A program made the translations under genes and the position numbers. This document shows, one piece after another, positions 24,701 through 39,700 of a DNA stretch of 64,000 nt (its first letter is position 1; each line of letters begins with the position of its first letter). Below the pieces are notes generated by a model. That model saw nothing but the letters and a program-made list of their open reading frames with translations. It did not search any database and was not told the origin of the DNA. The stretch is from Chrysogorgia sp. JL179-B06 (Eukaryota > Cnidaria > Anthozoa > Scleralcyonacea > Chrysogorgiidae). The stretch lies in contig JAYKKM010000428.1 in assembly GCA_035772405.1 (NCBI GenBank), forward strand, positions 7,966,001-8,030,000. Reading direction: 5' to 3'.

Positions 24701-27700
24701 AAAATGAAAATTTACTCGACCGAGCGAGTGGCATTATAGGCTCTAGTACCCAGGGATACGGAGCGACCGACCAACCCGAGAAAGTCCTGGGACCGAAATT
24801 AAGAGCGACCAACCATATACGAGAAAATACACCACACGAGAAAATACAGAAATATAAAGGGGTTATGGCATCGAGTTCAGTTAGCCAAGGTCAAGCTATC
24901 CTACAAGCACCGGAAGTAGTGCAACTGGGTAGCCAAGACATGACGAAGATAAAAACGATGTTAATAACACAACAAGAAAAGAATAAATCTCTGCAACAGC
25001 AAATCCAACAACTTAGTGCCCAGTTGACCACATTACAGACATCGAAGACAACAAGTAGCTTGAAGGCGAGTGAATTAGTGAATTCATCACAAGAGTCAGC
25101 CAGGTCAAAAGATACACGTGATGGCCGACGATATCAGAAACCAGTGAAACCGCCGCAGGATTATAGTGGGGCAGAATCTCTTCGAGATTATTTGAGACAT
25201 TTTGAGCGCTGTGCTGTAGTAAATGGATGGGATGAAGAAGAACGTGGTGTATTCTTAGCAGCCAGCGTTAAAGGAGAGGCACAAAAGGTGCTGAGTGGGT
25301 TGTCAGATTCCCAATGTCGCCAGTACAAGAAAGTCATTGAGAGGCTTGAGTCAAGATTCGGCGTGGAGAAACAGCTCCAGCTACACCAGGCAAGACTCCA
25401 TAATCGTCGACAACAGCCTAAGGAAACTGTACAAGCACTAGCCACTGATATACGGACACTGGTTGACCTTGCCTACCAAGATTTGACACCTGCAATCCAA
25501 GAACGTTTTGCTGTACAACACTTCATCGATGCCATATCTTGTGAAGAGGATCGGTTTCGTTTAAGAATCAATAAACCCAAGTCACTGGATGATGCCCTGT
25601 CAATGGCCTGTGAATTGGAGGCACTTCGAGTGATTGATAGCACTCGAAACAAATCCAGTTATCATAGTGTTTGGACCCGTGCTCAAGCATCGGAAGCCAG
25701 GGTTGACCCCATTAAAGAGCTCACTAGGAAGTTGGAAGACATGGAAAAACGACAACAAGAAATGATGCGGATGATCAACCAAAACCAACAACCACAACAG
25801 CAGTATCAACAACAACAGCAGTATCAACCTCGTAGAGGACCAGGTGGATATAATAATACTCGTCGCCCACAGTCAGCTAGACCCGCCACTAAAGATACTA
25901 TTTGCTATAGATGCAGAAATAAAGGACATTACCAGTGGGATTGCCAGCAAAATGAAAATCCACAGTTGAATTCGGGAAACGAGAATCAGGTGACCAAAAC
26001 ATTAGGACACAGGACAGGGTTGACAAACTAAGCAATCCATCAACGTCAAAAGTTCGCAATGGACTATATATTCCTGGTTTTATTGGACAACACCGGTTCA
26101 TGTGGCTAATTGACACAGGTGCAGTAAGAACAATCTTATCACGCCAGGCATACGACACCTTATCAGAGCAAGGAAAATTTACTTTACAAGACAACGACAT
26201 TCCAATGTTTCTTGCGGATGGAAGGAAAACGAAGACATACGGTGTAGGAGAAGTTTGTGTACGTTTTGGCGCCCAGGAATATTGCTTGAATGTAGTCGTT
26301 GCCGATATTGAGGACAAAGGAATTCTAGGGATGGACTTCCTGTCAAGCACAAATGCGTCAATTGACGTAGTACAACACCACCTACATCTGAACAATGAAG
26401 TAGTAGATTGCTATGATTTTCATCCACATGCTTTGACTTTCCGGTGCCTCACTCGTCGTTCGTTTACCGTGGCCCCACATTCTGAAGTCATTGTTCCTGT
26501 ACACATAAATAAACGCCGTTGGAAGTCCTCCACTGCTAAACTACACAAGGGAACTCGGGTGTTGGAGTCGTGTATGAGCCCTCGTCTACGAAGTAAAGGG
26601 TTGTTGGTTGGTAGTACATTGGTCAACATATATGATAACCAAGAAATACCAGTTCGTATCCTCAACACGTCTGACGAGCCACATTTTATTGGTTCGGATA
26701 CGGTCATTGCCTTAGCGCGGCCAGTCAATGATGTATCATCAATAAAAATTCCAGCAGCAACAACCAATCTTAAGGAACACGTTCCCAACGACGAGATTCA
26801 ATCAAAAGAAACCGCTGAGAATGCCTTACCAGATCCTCTTAAAGATCTCTGGAAGCGCTCATCGGAATATTTGACAGAAGTCGAGAGCATCCAAGTAGCG
26901 CAGCTCCTCCTTTGTTACGCGCATGTATTTTCTCTCTCAGACTCGGATATTGGAACCACCAATCTCGTACACCATAAGATCAATACAGGAAATGCTACAC
27001 CAGTTCGTCAAGCGCCTCGTCGTACTTCACCTTGGAAGCAAAAGGAAGTCGAGGCTTAGGTACAGGAACTAGTTGATCGTGATATTATAACGGAATCGTC
27101 TAGTCCGTGGGCTTCGCCTGTCGTTTTGGTGACGAAAACTGACGGTACGCAACGATTTTGCGTAGATTACAGACAGTTGAACGCAGTCACCTTGAAAGAT
27201 GCTTACCCCCTACCACGAATTGACGACTCGTTGGATGCATTATCCGGATCACAATGGTTTTCGACACTCGACCTCGCGTCTGGTTATTGGCAGGTTGCCA
27301 TGGATCCTCTCACCCGCCACAAGACTGCATTTACCACGCCCACTGACTGGACTGTACGAATGGAATGTAATGCCTTTTGGTTTGTGTAACGCTCCGAGTA
27401 CATTCGAACGTCTCATGGAATCGGTACTTCGTGGCCTTCATTGGAAGAGCCGTCTCATCTATCTAGACGATGTTATTGTGTTTGCTACAAGTTTTCAAGA
27501 GAGTTTACAACGAACAGAAGAAATCTTTCTAAGACTGGAGTCAACAGGATTGAAGCTGAAGCCACGGAAGTGTCACTTATTTCAGAGGCAGGTAAACTAC
27601 TTGGGTCACGTTGTATCAGCTCAAGGAATAGCAACAGATCCACGCAAGGTAGAAGTAGTCCAAAAGTGGTCTATTCCAGAGAATGCCACAGAAATGCGAA

Positions 27701-30700
27701 GCTTCTTGGGACTGGCTTCATATTACCGACGTTACATTTACGAGTTCGCAGAAATAGCACGACCATTACACAAACTTACTGAAACGAATGTTAACTTCCT
27801 TTGGAACCAGGATTGCCAAGCTGCATTCGTAGAACTGAAACGCAAACTTAGTTCAGCGCCTATTCTAGCCTACCCCAAGCACAACGAGAAGTTCATACTG
27901 GATACGGATGCCAGCAATCATGGCATCGGAGCAGTTTTGTCACAAGTACAGAATGGAGTCGAGAAACCGATAGCGTATTCCAGTAGGAGTCTCACGAAGG
28001 CAGAAAGAAATTATTGCGTTACCCGCCGTGAAATGTTAGCTGTTGTGGAATTCGTGAAACAACATCGCCATTACTTGTGCGATAGAAAGTTCCTCCTTCG
28101 GATCGACCACAGCGCAATTCCATCCGTGCTGCAATCGAAGGAACCGGACGGCCAACTTGCTCGTTGGATCGAATTCCTTAGCACCTTCGACATTGAATTT
28201 GAATTTCGTCCTGGAAAAAGACATAATAACGCAGATTCTATGTCTCGACGGCCATGCACAGAACGTTGCAAATGGTGTGCCAAACTCAACCAGGAGGAAC
28301 CGAAGACAACTCGTCACATGTCTACCCAAACAACACCGGTGGAGTTAACTGAAACGTTGGACTTCTCGTCTGATAACAATGGTTGTGACAACAACTTGAC
28401 TAGCACAAATTGCAGAGAGAAGCATTCTATTCATGCTGCATCGTGCTCCGCCATAAAGATAGAACCCGAGTGGACGACAGAGTATCTTAAAAAGTGTCAG
28501 AATGAAGACCCAGACCTGAACTCTTTTGTTCATCTCAAAGCCACATTTGAGAATAAGCCGGCATGGAAAGATGTATCAGACTTGAGTCCTTCAATTAAGA
28601 CATTGTGGGCACAATGGAGCCAAATATCTCTAGATAATGGTCTTTTGAGGAGGAGATGGGAAAGTGACGACGGGAAGCGCGTTCGACATCAGATTATACT
28701 TCCAGAACGGCTACGTGAACTTGCCATTCGAGCACACCATAATCACACAACGGCGAGTCATAGGGGTGTTAGCAAGACAACAAACGCTTTGCGACACCGA
28801 TATTACTGGCCAAGCCTCACCAAGCAAGTATACAGATATGTGATCCATTGCCATGAATGTGGTTCGAATAAGAATTATGGAAAGAAACGCCGTTCTCCAT
28901 TACAACAGTATATAGTTGGTGCACCTATGGAGCGTATCGCCATAGACGTTTTGGGACCCCTACCCGTAACACCGCGAGGAAATAAGTATATTCTTGTTCT
29001 CTCGGACTACTTCACTAAATGGACGGAGTCTTATGCTATCCCCAATCAAGAAGCGACCACTGTAGCAGATAAGCTGGTCAACGAGTTTATTTCGCGTTTT
29101 GGTATTCCTCGACAATTGCATAGCGATCAAGGAACCAATTTCGAATCTAACGTCATGAAGGAGATATGCCGACTGCTTGACATTGATAAGACCCGTATAC
29201 CACCCCGTTTCACCCTCAATCGGATGGCCAAGTGGAACGTTTTAACAGGACATTAGTGGAAATGCTGAGAGCCAAAGTGCGAGAAGATCAGACCGACTGG
29301 GACACTCAATTGGCGAGTTGCTTAATGCTTATAGAAGCTCAGTTCATGAGTCAACCGGAGAAACTCCGAATCAGTTAATGCTGGGTCGCGAAGTTGAAAT
29401 GCCGTTGGACATTATAACTGAACAGTCACCTGATGCTCCGCCATTTAAATCACCTTATGTTGAAGCTTTGAGACAGAGATTGACTAGTGCGCACGAAACT
29501 GCACGTAGCATGTTAAAGAAATGTGCAGTGCGACAAAAGAGGAATTATGACAAGAAACTAGCAGGCAACCCTTACCATATTGGAAACAGTGTATGGCTGC
29601 ACGATAAGCGCCGAAGAAAGGGAAGAAGCCCAAAGTTGATCTGTCCATGGACAGGGCCATACCTCATTACATCCGTGTTGTCAGACGTCGTATATCGCGT
29701 CCAGAAGAGTCCCAGAACGAAACCGAAAGTTGTTCATGCAGACCGTATTAGACCTTACCTTGGACCACCATTGAAGAATTGGATTTCACAGAAATCAGAG
29801 GTTTCCTTACCTTCTAGAGAGATGGATGACAAACAAACAAGAGAAGATTGCACGGGAGATCAACAGCCTGAGGGAAAAGAAATAACGGTTGAAACAATTG
29901 ATGAACGCATAGCAAGAGAGACAAATAATGAAGAAGAGCCTTTGAACGTCTCCACGACAAATAATGAAGAGTCTTTGGATGTCTCCACGAAGCAAAAGTC
30001 TAGTTCTTTCCAAAATACTCAAATCGGGTCAGCGACTAAGGGACCTGTATGACGGCGATCTATAAGAACACATGTTCAACCCCAACGGTATGGCTTCACA
30101 GATAACTGAAGTCATTTTACGCATTGAAACTCATATGGATTATCTAACATTAAAAACATGTACTCATTTACATATTGAGAAACTATTTTAAAGTATTGTT
30201 CTGTTCAAATGTTTTGGAAGCACTGAGGTCAGTGCTTGTTGAAGGAGAGGGCTGTGTAACGTTGCACCGCTGACTTAGGAGGACTGTGTGCTCGGATTAG
30301 TGCGTGGTTTTTCGGGATTGTAGATTGTAGGATATGTAGTAAATAAAGCTAGAGCAAATCCGTCTTTTGGTCGATAACTTTACAGTAGCGTCAAACTATG
30401 TCTGATTTCCTACTAGTGTGCCAGTTATAACGTTTTAAGCAATTTTCTTTAAGGTATAGTGCACAAAATACAGCAGTTTAGGTACACTTGGAAATACTAA
30501 GTCTACGTTTTAATGGGGCGTTAACTACAGAGGGGATGATTAAACCAATCGACATTAGGGACCTGTCATTATTAATGGTCGGGATGGGGGCTGTATAGAA
30601 ATAGATTTGGTGCTGAAAAATGTTTACCCAACCAAATTAAAATCAGAAATTTAACCGTCCAAACCATTTATGGGTAAAGAGAATCTTTTACCCAACCCAA

Positions 30701-33700
30701 TAAGAAAAAAGTTAGATAAAGCCCAATTCCCAGCATATCGTCGATACAAGTTTTAATAACAAACCCAAATAGATATACAGTAAGATCCTGCTGTAACTTT
30801 CTGATTATTCTCTCCCTATACAGAGCAGGAATCCAAGGAAAACAAGGAGAGGAATACAATAACAAAAGCTAATGTGCAATGATGTCTAAGGAGAACTGAT
30901 GATGAGATTCCAATTTTAAATGATGAACTCTTAATTATTTATGTAAATAGTCCTGAAAATTTTGCAGAAACCCTAACTTAATAAAATAATCTATTTGGCT
31001 ACTTTACGTAAATGCAGATACATAATACAATATGGCGCGAAACAATTAATGTCATTCACAAAAAGCAAAGTAGATACATTTTCAAACGTTCAGCTGGTGC
31101 TCCGAAGCTATTGATTCTTATTATACCCTCACATATAATCGTCCAATCAATTGTCGCTATTAGCATCACGTGACAGTCCAATATTTTACGATGTACAGTA
31201 GGACAGCTACATATTGGACAGCAACATTTTGATGTTTACGTGCGAAGAAACATCTTTGTGTAAATAGATTTTGTTCGATATAATAAAACACCTATTGGAA
31301 TTCATCTTCACCCAATATTACAAAATATTTAAGTCTCGATTTGCAATATTAGGCTCGACAATATTTTGTAATATTGGGCTCAGCGGAATGCAATAAGTAA
31401 TAATCTATACCCACCTCATCTTGCATTCTCTGAAAAACCTTCTTTTCGTTATCTAATATTGCGAATGACTTTACCCCTTGAAAACAAAAAAATAGAAGAT
31501 TAAGTTGCCTAAAAGAAATCAGTGGATAAATGGACACAAGAACAGATGACCCAATGTATTGCCTGACATGTCTGCTGTAACGATTTAAGTATGGTAATGT
31601 GTAGAAAAGGGAGTGGGGGGTCAATTTTGTGTGAGTGGGGGGCCAACAAGGGGACCTGGGGGACCAAATGGCCCCCTAGTATATATGTTAAAATATGCCT
31701 TGCGAGAGGTGTGACGAAATGAGAGATTGTACTGCTATCATACGATAGTAGATGCCTGTATGATGATGATTGCTTGTGGGCGCTGACAAAGAACGCCCGG
31801 GATGTAGTAAAACCCCTATACAGAAAGCTAAAAACTGTGGAGGGTTTATATGTACTTTAAGGGGACTTATAGGGTAAAGTATACACAAGTAGGGATATTA
31901 CATGATTTCCAGCCATGTGTAGTGTTTATTCATTTGTTTGTTCGCCCACCCGGTCACAGTGTGAATGATTTGATTCTTTGACGAAACAATGCTAAGTTCA
32001 CTTAGTTCAGCTATAAAGTTTGAAGCCTTGAACACAAAATTACCTTTATTTTAATTTACACAAAGTAATGCAGTTAATGCATGGCCCAATGTAGTGCGGG
32101 CGCATGTGAAACGTCAAGTGCATATTACAACTACAACATTAACTTGAGATAACAGTTGGACACTTCAGTACAAGTGATAATACATTAAAACACTTTCCAA
32201 ATCTTGTTTTAGTAACTTATTTCAAGCAATATCCGGTACACACTGTACCAAGTTAAAAGTGTGTAGTCTTTCACTCTTTTGTGTATTTTCTAGGACGTTT
32301 TATAATATTCAGAATTATGTAAAATCTCCACCCAAAATGCAGGAAATGGCATTTCAGAGACTCTAGATTTAAAAAATTTCCGGTGGAGCATTGCCCCGTA
32401 CCCCCCTACCGGGCTCGCGGCAAAGATTATTGGGCCCTTATCGTTGTTTTGACCCCCACTCCAAAATCCTTAAAATATGCCTTGACCTCTCGCGGATACT
32501 AAAAAAGATCGTCCAGAAGACCATTGCTTGTGGGCGCTGACAAAGAACGCCCGCAATGTAGTAAAGCCCTCTGTATAGAAGACGCAAAAATAGTGGGTAA
32601 GTTCTTTTAAGATTTTTGATTTGGTCCATTTGTTTCCCCATATATCTCGCTTTAAAAATGGCCAGTTGTGTAAAAGAGCCGCAAATTATAGAGCCCTGGG
32701 ACGACCCAGATATGGCTGACGCGGGAATGAGTAAATTTCACACAAGGAAAGCAATTACATTTTGACAACAAACATGTAAAAAGCTCCTTTATTATATGGC
32801 TTGGCTCGTGAGTGGTCTTTATTTGCAGTTTTTCTGCAATCTGGTTGGTTCTTGAGCGGTCTTTACAAACCGTAAAGACCTGTCATTACAAAACAACTGA
32901 AAGACCGCGGGCAGAATAATTTTGCCGTAAAGACTCGGTCAATAAGTTTTTACTAGTTTTTAGTATTTCCGACCGTTCTTTAAATAAATAGAAAGCCGTT
33001 TTGTGCTTGTTTTCTCGTTTAGCTAATGAAAACTAAGGATTTTAACTAGCAAATTAAACCAAGCCGTATAACTGAACAAAGATGGATAATAGAGATATTA
33101 ATTTTAAGCGCGGACTCGTCCCAGATTTCTGCAAAGCGCACTCTCGGGCCGAAGCTGGGATGAAATTCCGATATGAAATCGAGCTAAAACTCAGCCCGGC
33201 TCATATGATGCTGTATATCAAACAAATCTGCGAAAATGTAGCTATTTTCTGGAGAGGTTGAAGAAAACGAAACGAAGATCACTTAGACGGGCAAGATGTC
33301 ACGAGGTTGTTGATATAAACCAATCGCCTGATATTCAGATTCGTGCTTTGGAAGCCATCAAGCAAGTGATCAAGTTTCCAATCATTTCCGAACTGCAACG
33401 AAATCAATTCTCTTCCCACCAGTGGGTGGCCGCGGGGTGAAGTCCCTGGGTACGAGGTTGTTCTCTTCCCTCACAAACTCAGCTCCAGTCACGCGCGATG
33501 CTTAATTCATCCCGGTTCACCGGGCCAGCGCGGCAAATTTGTGTTCATAAGGAAAATTTTCATCCCACTTCACCGGGATAGGTGAGATCCCACCTTGAGG
33601 TAGGCGGGAGCCGGGCTGGCTCGCTTCCCATATGAACACAAATTCTTTTTTTAATATGAAATAACAAGAACGCGCGGATCCCGGCTCATATGAACAGGCC

Positions 33701-36700
33701 CTAAGAGAACACTTTCTAAAACGCCGTGGGTTTGATTCATTCACTGGCTTTAGTGTTCAAATGATGTAAACAACTTGGGAATGTTAAAGTGCTTTTTCGA
33801 AAACAAGTGTTGTATTAATTTTAGCCATAATAAATTAGGGATGAGCCGATGAGTTGATCGGCCGATTTATCGGTGGTTACCGATATTGGTCACCAGAAAT
33901 TCTTAACAGTTGAATTTGGGGCCAAACTTCACTTCGCATTGAACGAGCCTGCCATGGTACGCGTTACCAACCGCAAGCAGACTAACACCGTCACAGATGC
34001 AATTCATGTTTGCGTTGGTTCGAAGGGCGGATGAGCTGGGGTGTCAATGCAATCTGACTATCTGAGACTATACATGCGTTCAACTAGAATCGCATAATTT
34101 CAGAAAGAAAAACAACAACATTCTAAATTTTCCAAAATGAAAATAGACTTGCAACGTTCTAGTTTCAGAAGATATTGTATATTATTGAATAACCGATAAG
34201 CCTGAATATCATCCCTATAATAAATAACTTATTGACAGAGCTTGTTCGGTCCGGATAGAAGAATATTGGTCGCGTTCTTTTTTGGCTGTATGGGATTTGT
34301 ACAGGTCGGAGCTCGAAATTTTTGGCTTTATCGAGTTTTAGCGAGCATGAAAACATTTCACTAGTAAAGTTTAGCGAGTATGACTGCAGTTGGAAAAAAT
34401 CGAACGATTGGAAAGTTTCTTGTGATTTTTCGTAGCAAGTAATACGTTCGTCTGACGATTGAAGAAGTGAAAGGGTTAGCGGTTGTAATTGTTGTAATTC
34501 AGTCGGCGACTATCCCGAATCAAGTCTTACAACAATTACAACTATATGGAAACGCGTGTTGTAATTGTTGTAATTTAATCGACGACTATAGCCGATCAAG
34601 TCTTACAACAATTACAACTATATGGAAACGCGTGTTGTAATTGTTGTAATTCAATCGACGACTATAGCCGATCAAGTCTTACAACAATTACAACTATATG
34701 GAAACGCGTGTTGTAATTGTTGTAATTCAGTCGGCGACTATCCCCAATCAAGTCTTACAACAATTACAACTATATGGAAACGCGTGTTGTAATTGTTGTA
34801 ATTCAATCGGCGATCGATCGGCGACTGTTGTAGAAGTTGAATCATAAAGGTTCAACTTCTACAACAATTACAACAGTCGCCGATGGGCAAAATCAATCAC
34901 CGACAGTCGGCGACAGAAAAGTGTCACATGATGGTAAATAACCAATCAGCATCAAGCGTTGCGTGTCTTCAGTCTCTCGGGATTACTAAACCGCGACGTC
35001 CTGAGTACTGGGGAGAAATCGGCGTCTGAATTACAACAATAGACGAGTTTCAGGGTCATGCGCAGTAGCAACTTTATTTCAAATTTTCATGAGGTAAAAA
35101 CAACTGTTTTAGCTAGAAAGATCATATTAAAAATAGTAAAAGTGCAAAGTTTGAGACAAATCGGGCAAATAGTGCGAAAGCTACACACTTCGGAAGTTTT
35201 GCTCTTAACTATGGATTTAATAGGTATTTTGACTTGGCGTGCAACGCCCGCCCGCCCGCCACGCCAAAATCCTTATTAAATCACTAATAAAACCCTTTTG
35301 AAATCGCCAACTTTCTGCTTGTGTAACTTCTTCCTTTTTTACACAATTCCTTTCAAATTCGCGCTAAAACTTGCGCTAAAACAGTTGTTTTTACCTACGA
35401 TGAAAATTTGAATATTTGTTGCTACTGCGCATGATCGTGGAAGTCGTCTTATTACAACTATATGGAAACATGACGTCACAGGGGCCGCGGAGGGCGAGAT
35501 CTTTGAATTAAAAAGTTAAAGAATCTGACTTCCATACTTAGTGACAGCTAGTCTAAAACGCTTAGTTATTTTTAAAAGTCATCCACAGCCAATATATGCA
35601 CGCAGTGTTTATAAAAGCATTGTTAAGTTAGAATCTGTTTAGAATAGCTTTTGAATTGTTTACGTTGGGCTTAGCCTCCTCCGCAGGCAACTCTGTCAGG
35701 CTTCTTTTTTCCGAGTCAAATCGCTTCCAAGACTGTGTGAGCAATGTTTTGGCTGGGATTGCAGGGAAGAAAAAAATGGCCAAAACAGCGTTGGAAGCTA
35801 TTTGATTCGGGAAAAAGAAGAGCCACAGAGTTGCCTGCGGAGGAGGCTACGTTGGGCTGTCGATTTACGCCATTGAACCATGCCGTAGAATACAGGAAAT
35901 AGCCGTTTCGGAGCCTTAGAATTGAAATATTTTCGGCGGGACATGCCCCCGGATCCCCTAGAGGTTCCCCTTTTAGCCCCTCCACTTTAAAAGCCCCTGC
36001 AACTCTCTGCCACTGTTTAATCAATGTAAAATCAAACTAATCATACAGAAAATCTCTGGGGGTTTTCGGGGAGAAAAGAGTAATATTCAAAATAAGATAA
36101 TTCCAGATTTCCAACCAGACCTTCATGCTGTTAAAGATGGATTTCTGGAGAAAGGCAAAGACGCCATAACTTTATTGAAGATCTTGCGTAAACTGCAAGA
36201 GTCTGCAACCTGCATGGTCATGCAATAAACATGTTCTATCCGGACCTTATACTCCGTCAATAACACATATAGTTGCAGTGTTTCTCGACAAACAGTGGCG
36301 ATCTACATGTACCTACAGTCATATTGTTATGAAATACCTGTTGCTTCCCCGTTAAAGATAATTGAGATGTCCCCTCGTTGCCACTTCATATCAGCAAAGT
36401 CTATAAGCGTGCTATCTAATCTAAAGAAACAAATTACACTGTTTACCTGGCGCATCGTTCCACAAACATTTTGGCTAGACTGCAGTTTAGCGGACCCAGG
36501 AAAAATAGTAGAATTAGCAAAAAAAATATTAGAAAAAAAAGAGAAATATAGAAAAATAGAAGAATTTTATAATAGAAAAGTCAGCTGAAAACCAGTCATG
36601 ATCAAAACAATTCGCATCAAAGGATTAAGTTATCAGGTTACACAGGATTTTGCAGGGTTTTTTTAAAGCTGGTCTCCAGGCTTGTTTTCACACCCACCAC

Positions 36701-39700
36701 CAAAATCACCCTATGCTTGTATATAAATGAATATATATTTGCATATTACAAATATATTTGTATTTACAAATATATTTGTATTTACAAATCATCACGCTAT
36801 ATTTATAGTGTAACTAAAGCCCAGGTCAAACGACGAACTTCACATGTGCCGAACTCAATGCAAATGAAGTAGTCTTTTGTTTACGCTCATTTGCATTGAG
36901 TTCGACACATGTGAAGTTCGACGTTTGACCTAGGCCTTAGCAGCTCTGCGACTCGCCAACGACTTGTCGAGAGCCTGCCGCAAACACATCTTGCAAGTAG
37001 CATGTGAGATTTTTGTGCCATGAACGTAGTATCATGTGCAGCTATTGTCATTCGTACCTGATGCTAGGGCCTTTCTTATAGATTTTACAGGTATCTGATG
37101 GCAATATCCTGGAAACAAGTGGAACTAGAGAATGGAATACATACAGTAAGAATCAGATCAATAGAAATACACTGTAGAAGCAAGCATAAAAGCAATGTTC
37201 GGACGTATTCCCTTGGTAGACAACCGGTGGCTAAGGACAGATCATCAAGCGCTCAATATACGTCATGAGTGGACAATACATTCAAGGTATAACCAAGCAA
37301 ACTTCTTTCCTCTGGTGACGTCATCATCTGGTTTCATCACATTGACGTCATCGAAAAACACAAAAACTATATATTATATAATTTTCGTCATTTTTGACAT
37401 TATGCTAGATTTGTGAGTGTCATGTAAACCGAAATTACTTCCTACAAAAAGGTACGTATGGATTTGTTGATAAATTAAATACATATGAAGATAACATCAA
37501 TATTTTATTGTGTTTATTCACCACTTAAAAATTCTTAAAATCCATACTTACTTTTTTACTAATCGTGTGAAAAATTAATTTTACAAAATTCTTCGAAGAT
37601 TATAGGAATTTAAATTTTTCAATGACGTCATAATGACGTCATCTATGACATTACCAAACGAAGGAGTTTTCTCCACGTATACCACATACAGACTATCTTG
37701 ATGGATTATTAAAGGACATTTGCAACAAAAATTATAATTTCCAGTTTGACTTTCTGATTAACAAACAGGCTTACGAAGGCAATCCATCTACTCTGTTACT
37801 AAACAACAGCACTAATTTTAACCAAAGACAATCCAGTCATCCGCCATCTTGTTGTAACAGTAATACTTTGCCTAATTAACTGGGGTAACGTCACAACCGG
37901 GGTAAACGTAATGAAACTACTCTGTGGGTAGCCGAGTTTCCGCGGAATATTTTTTTAAATGTTATGGTTCAATTGAAAAATCAAATTTTACAAAAATCAA
38001 GTGGGGCTGTTTATTAGCCTGCCCATAGCCCAAAATTTCGGGTTGTGAGTAGGCTAGCTGTTTATATGAGCTGGGCTGATTTGTGTCATGAAAATCTTTC
38101 CTCAACCCAAAAAGATCATTTGAATTAACTTTATACTCTCCCTACAGACAAACTAAGCCAGTTCTGCTTTGAAATATGATTGTGGGTGTCTATAGTAGCT
38201 GTGAGAAGAACTTTGTTAAGAGAATCAGTCGGGCTAGCCCGGCTCATGTAAACAGCCCCTTATAAAGACACGAGGAAGCTGGATAAAAATGTCGCTTTAC
38301 CCGGTTGTGACGTCAGACGGATATCGAAAATACATCCAAGATGGCGGACAATGATTCAGGTAGCAACTTTACCAGTGCAATTAAAACGCTTTACAACTTA
38401 CAAGTATGTTTACAACATCAAGCTACTATATTCTGGCCATTTAAGTCCCGTACTTTGATCTAAAAGGTACTTATTTTTTGTCACACAACCCATGACGTCA
38501 CATAATTTTGCTCGTGTAACTTGTAGAAATTTCGTTAGAAATTGTTTTCGTGCAACTTGGAAATCTGAAAAATCAGTTGCGCGAGGAAAAATCACACGCT
38601 AAAAATGCTCGTGCAACTTTTGCAACACAAGTTGGAAAACGTTACGCGTAACAGGGCCTTAAGCTACTTTTACACACTGTGATTAAAATCGGGCCAATTT
38701 CTTATGCTAGTGCACGTTATAGGGTCTCTGTAAAGAACGGAAACCGAGACGACCACGCAATTGCGTTACCGCCAGATTACGTTGGAGGAAACGAAATATC
38801 GTTTACGCAGAAACGCGTTTACGCCACCGTTACCGCAAGCGTTCAAAATCGTCCTTAAAGGGCCATTTGTTGAAACTTTTTAGTGAGACACTCGTACCTG
38901 GCTCAGCCATCATTACTGTCACATGGGCTTATAATAATGAAAACGGAAGATTATATGACACAAAACTAAGCCGATCTGCACGTGTGTTCAACAAAATCAA
39001 ATAACCTAGTTCTCGCGCAATGATGGAATACAGAGTCTGTAAACTTTGCTAGTACATAATATATGTTATTGGCTCTGTTAATAAGCCATTTATTATATTA
39101 TAGCCCTTGTTTTCAAAAAAGCACTTAGTTTAACTTTAACATAGTCAGTAAATGACTCAAGCACACGGCCTCATTTACATGATTAAAGAACATGCATTCT
39201 GGCAAAATAAGAACCATTGAAATAATTACAAAAATGTCTGGAGGAAAGACATCACGAAAAAAGCGTTTGTTTTAATATTTCACATTTTTTGGTTCTTGGG
39301 TAACGATATTTCCTTCTGGAGTAACGTGATATCGTTACCGTAAAACTATGTTTGCGGTACATAACGCGGCGGTAACGCGCGTTTCGTTACCGCAATTTTG
39401 GACAGCCTGAACATGCATTGACAAATATCGTTTATGTCACGCTTATTTGTCACCATTCATTGGCCACATCTATATCAGTTTCATTAAATGTAACAAGTAG
39501 TCTTACAAGAAATAAACATAGTAAAGTATTTATGAATCACAGTCACTAGTGCGTAGAAATAATTTGTGTATTTGTGTACTAGCATGCGTAAATTAATAGA
39601 AAAGAGAGAAATTACCTCAATATCACAATCTTTTTCGTCGCTACAAACCACCACCGTCTCCATCTTGAAAACATTCGGAGGGAAATAAGCATTTTGGGCG

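Larger units (their letters stand above)
24280..30384 (+). mobile_element. Ty3/gypsy LTR retrotransposon, recent, pol damaged
   Basis: 6,105 bp. Identical 130-bp LTRs at 24280-24409 and 30255-30384 (TGTAAC...TTTACA), with GTAG on both sides (24276-24279 and 30385-30388) as a 4-bp target duplication. A primer-binding site starts TGGTGGCAGC at 24411 and a purine tract GAAGGAGAGGG at 30241-30251 precedes the 3' LTR. Order gag-protease-RT-RNase H-integrase gives the Metaviridae (gypsy) assignment. It lies in antisense orientation in the ANKRD13C intron between exons 8 and 9. Confidence 0.95.

Noticed and set aside
33258..33440. 60-codon plus-strand frame
   Set aside because: No recognisable motif, no splice partners, and located in repeat-like intronic DNA.
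39616..39663. Possible first exon (METVVVCSDEKDCDIE) on the minus strand
   Set aside because: Good ATG and donor, but it lies inside a repeated fold-back element and has no partner exon.
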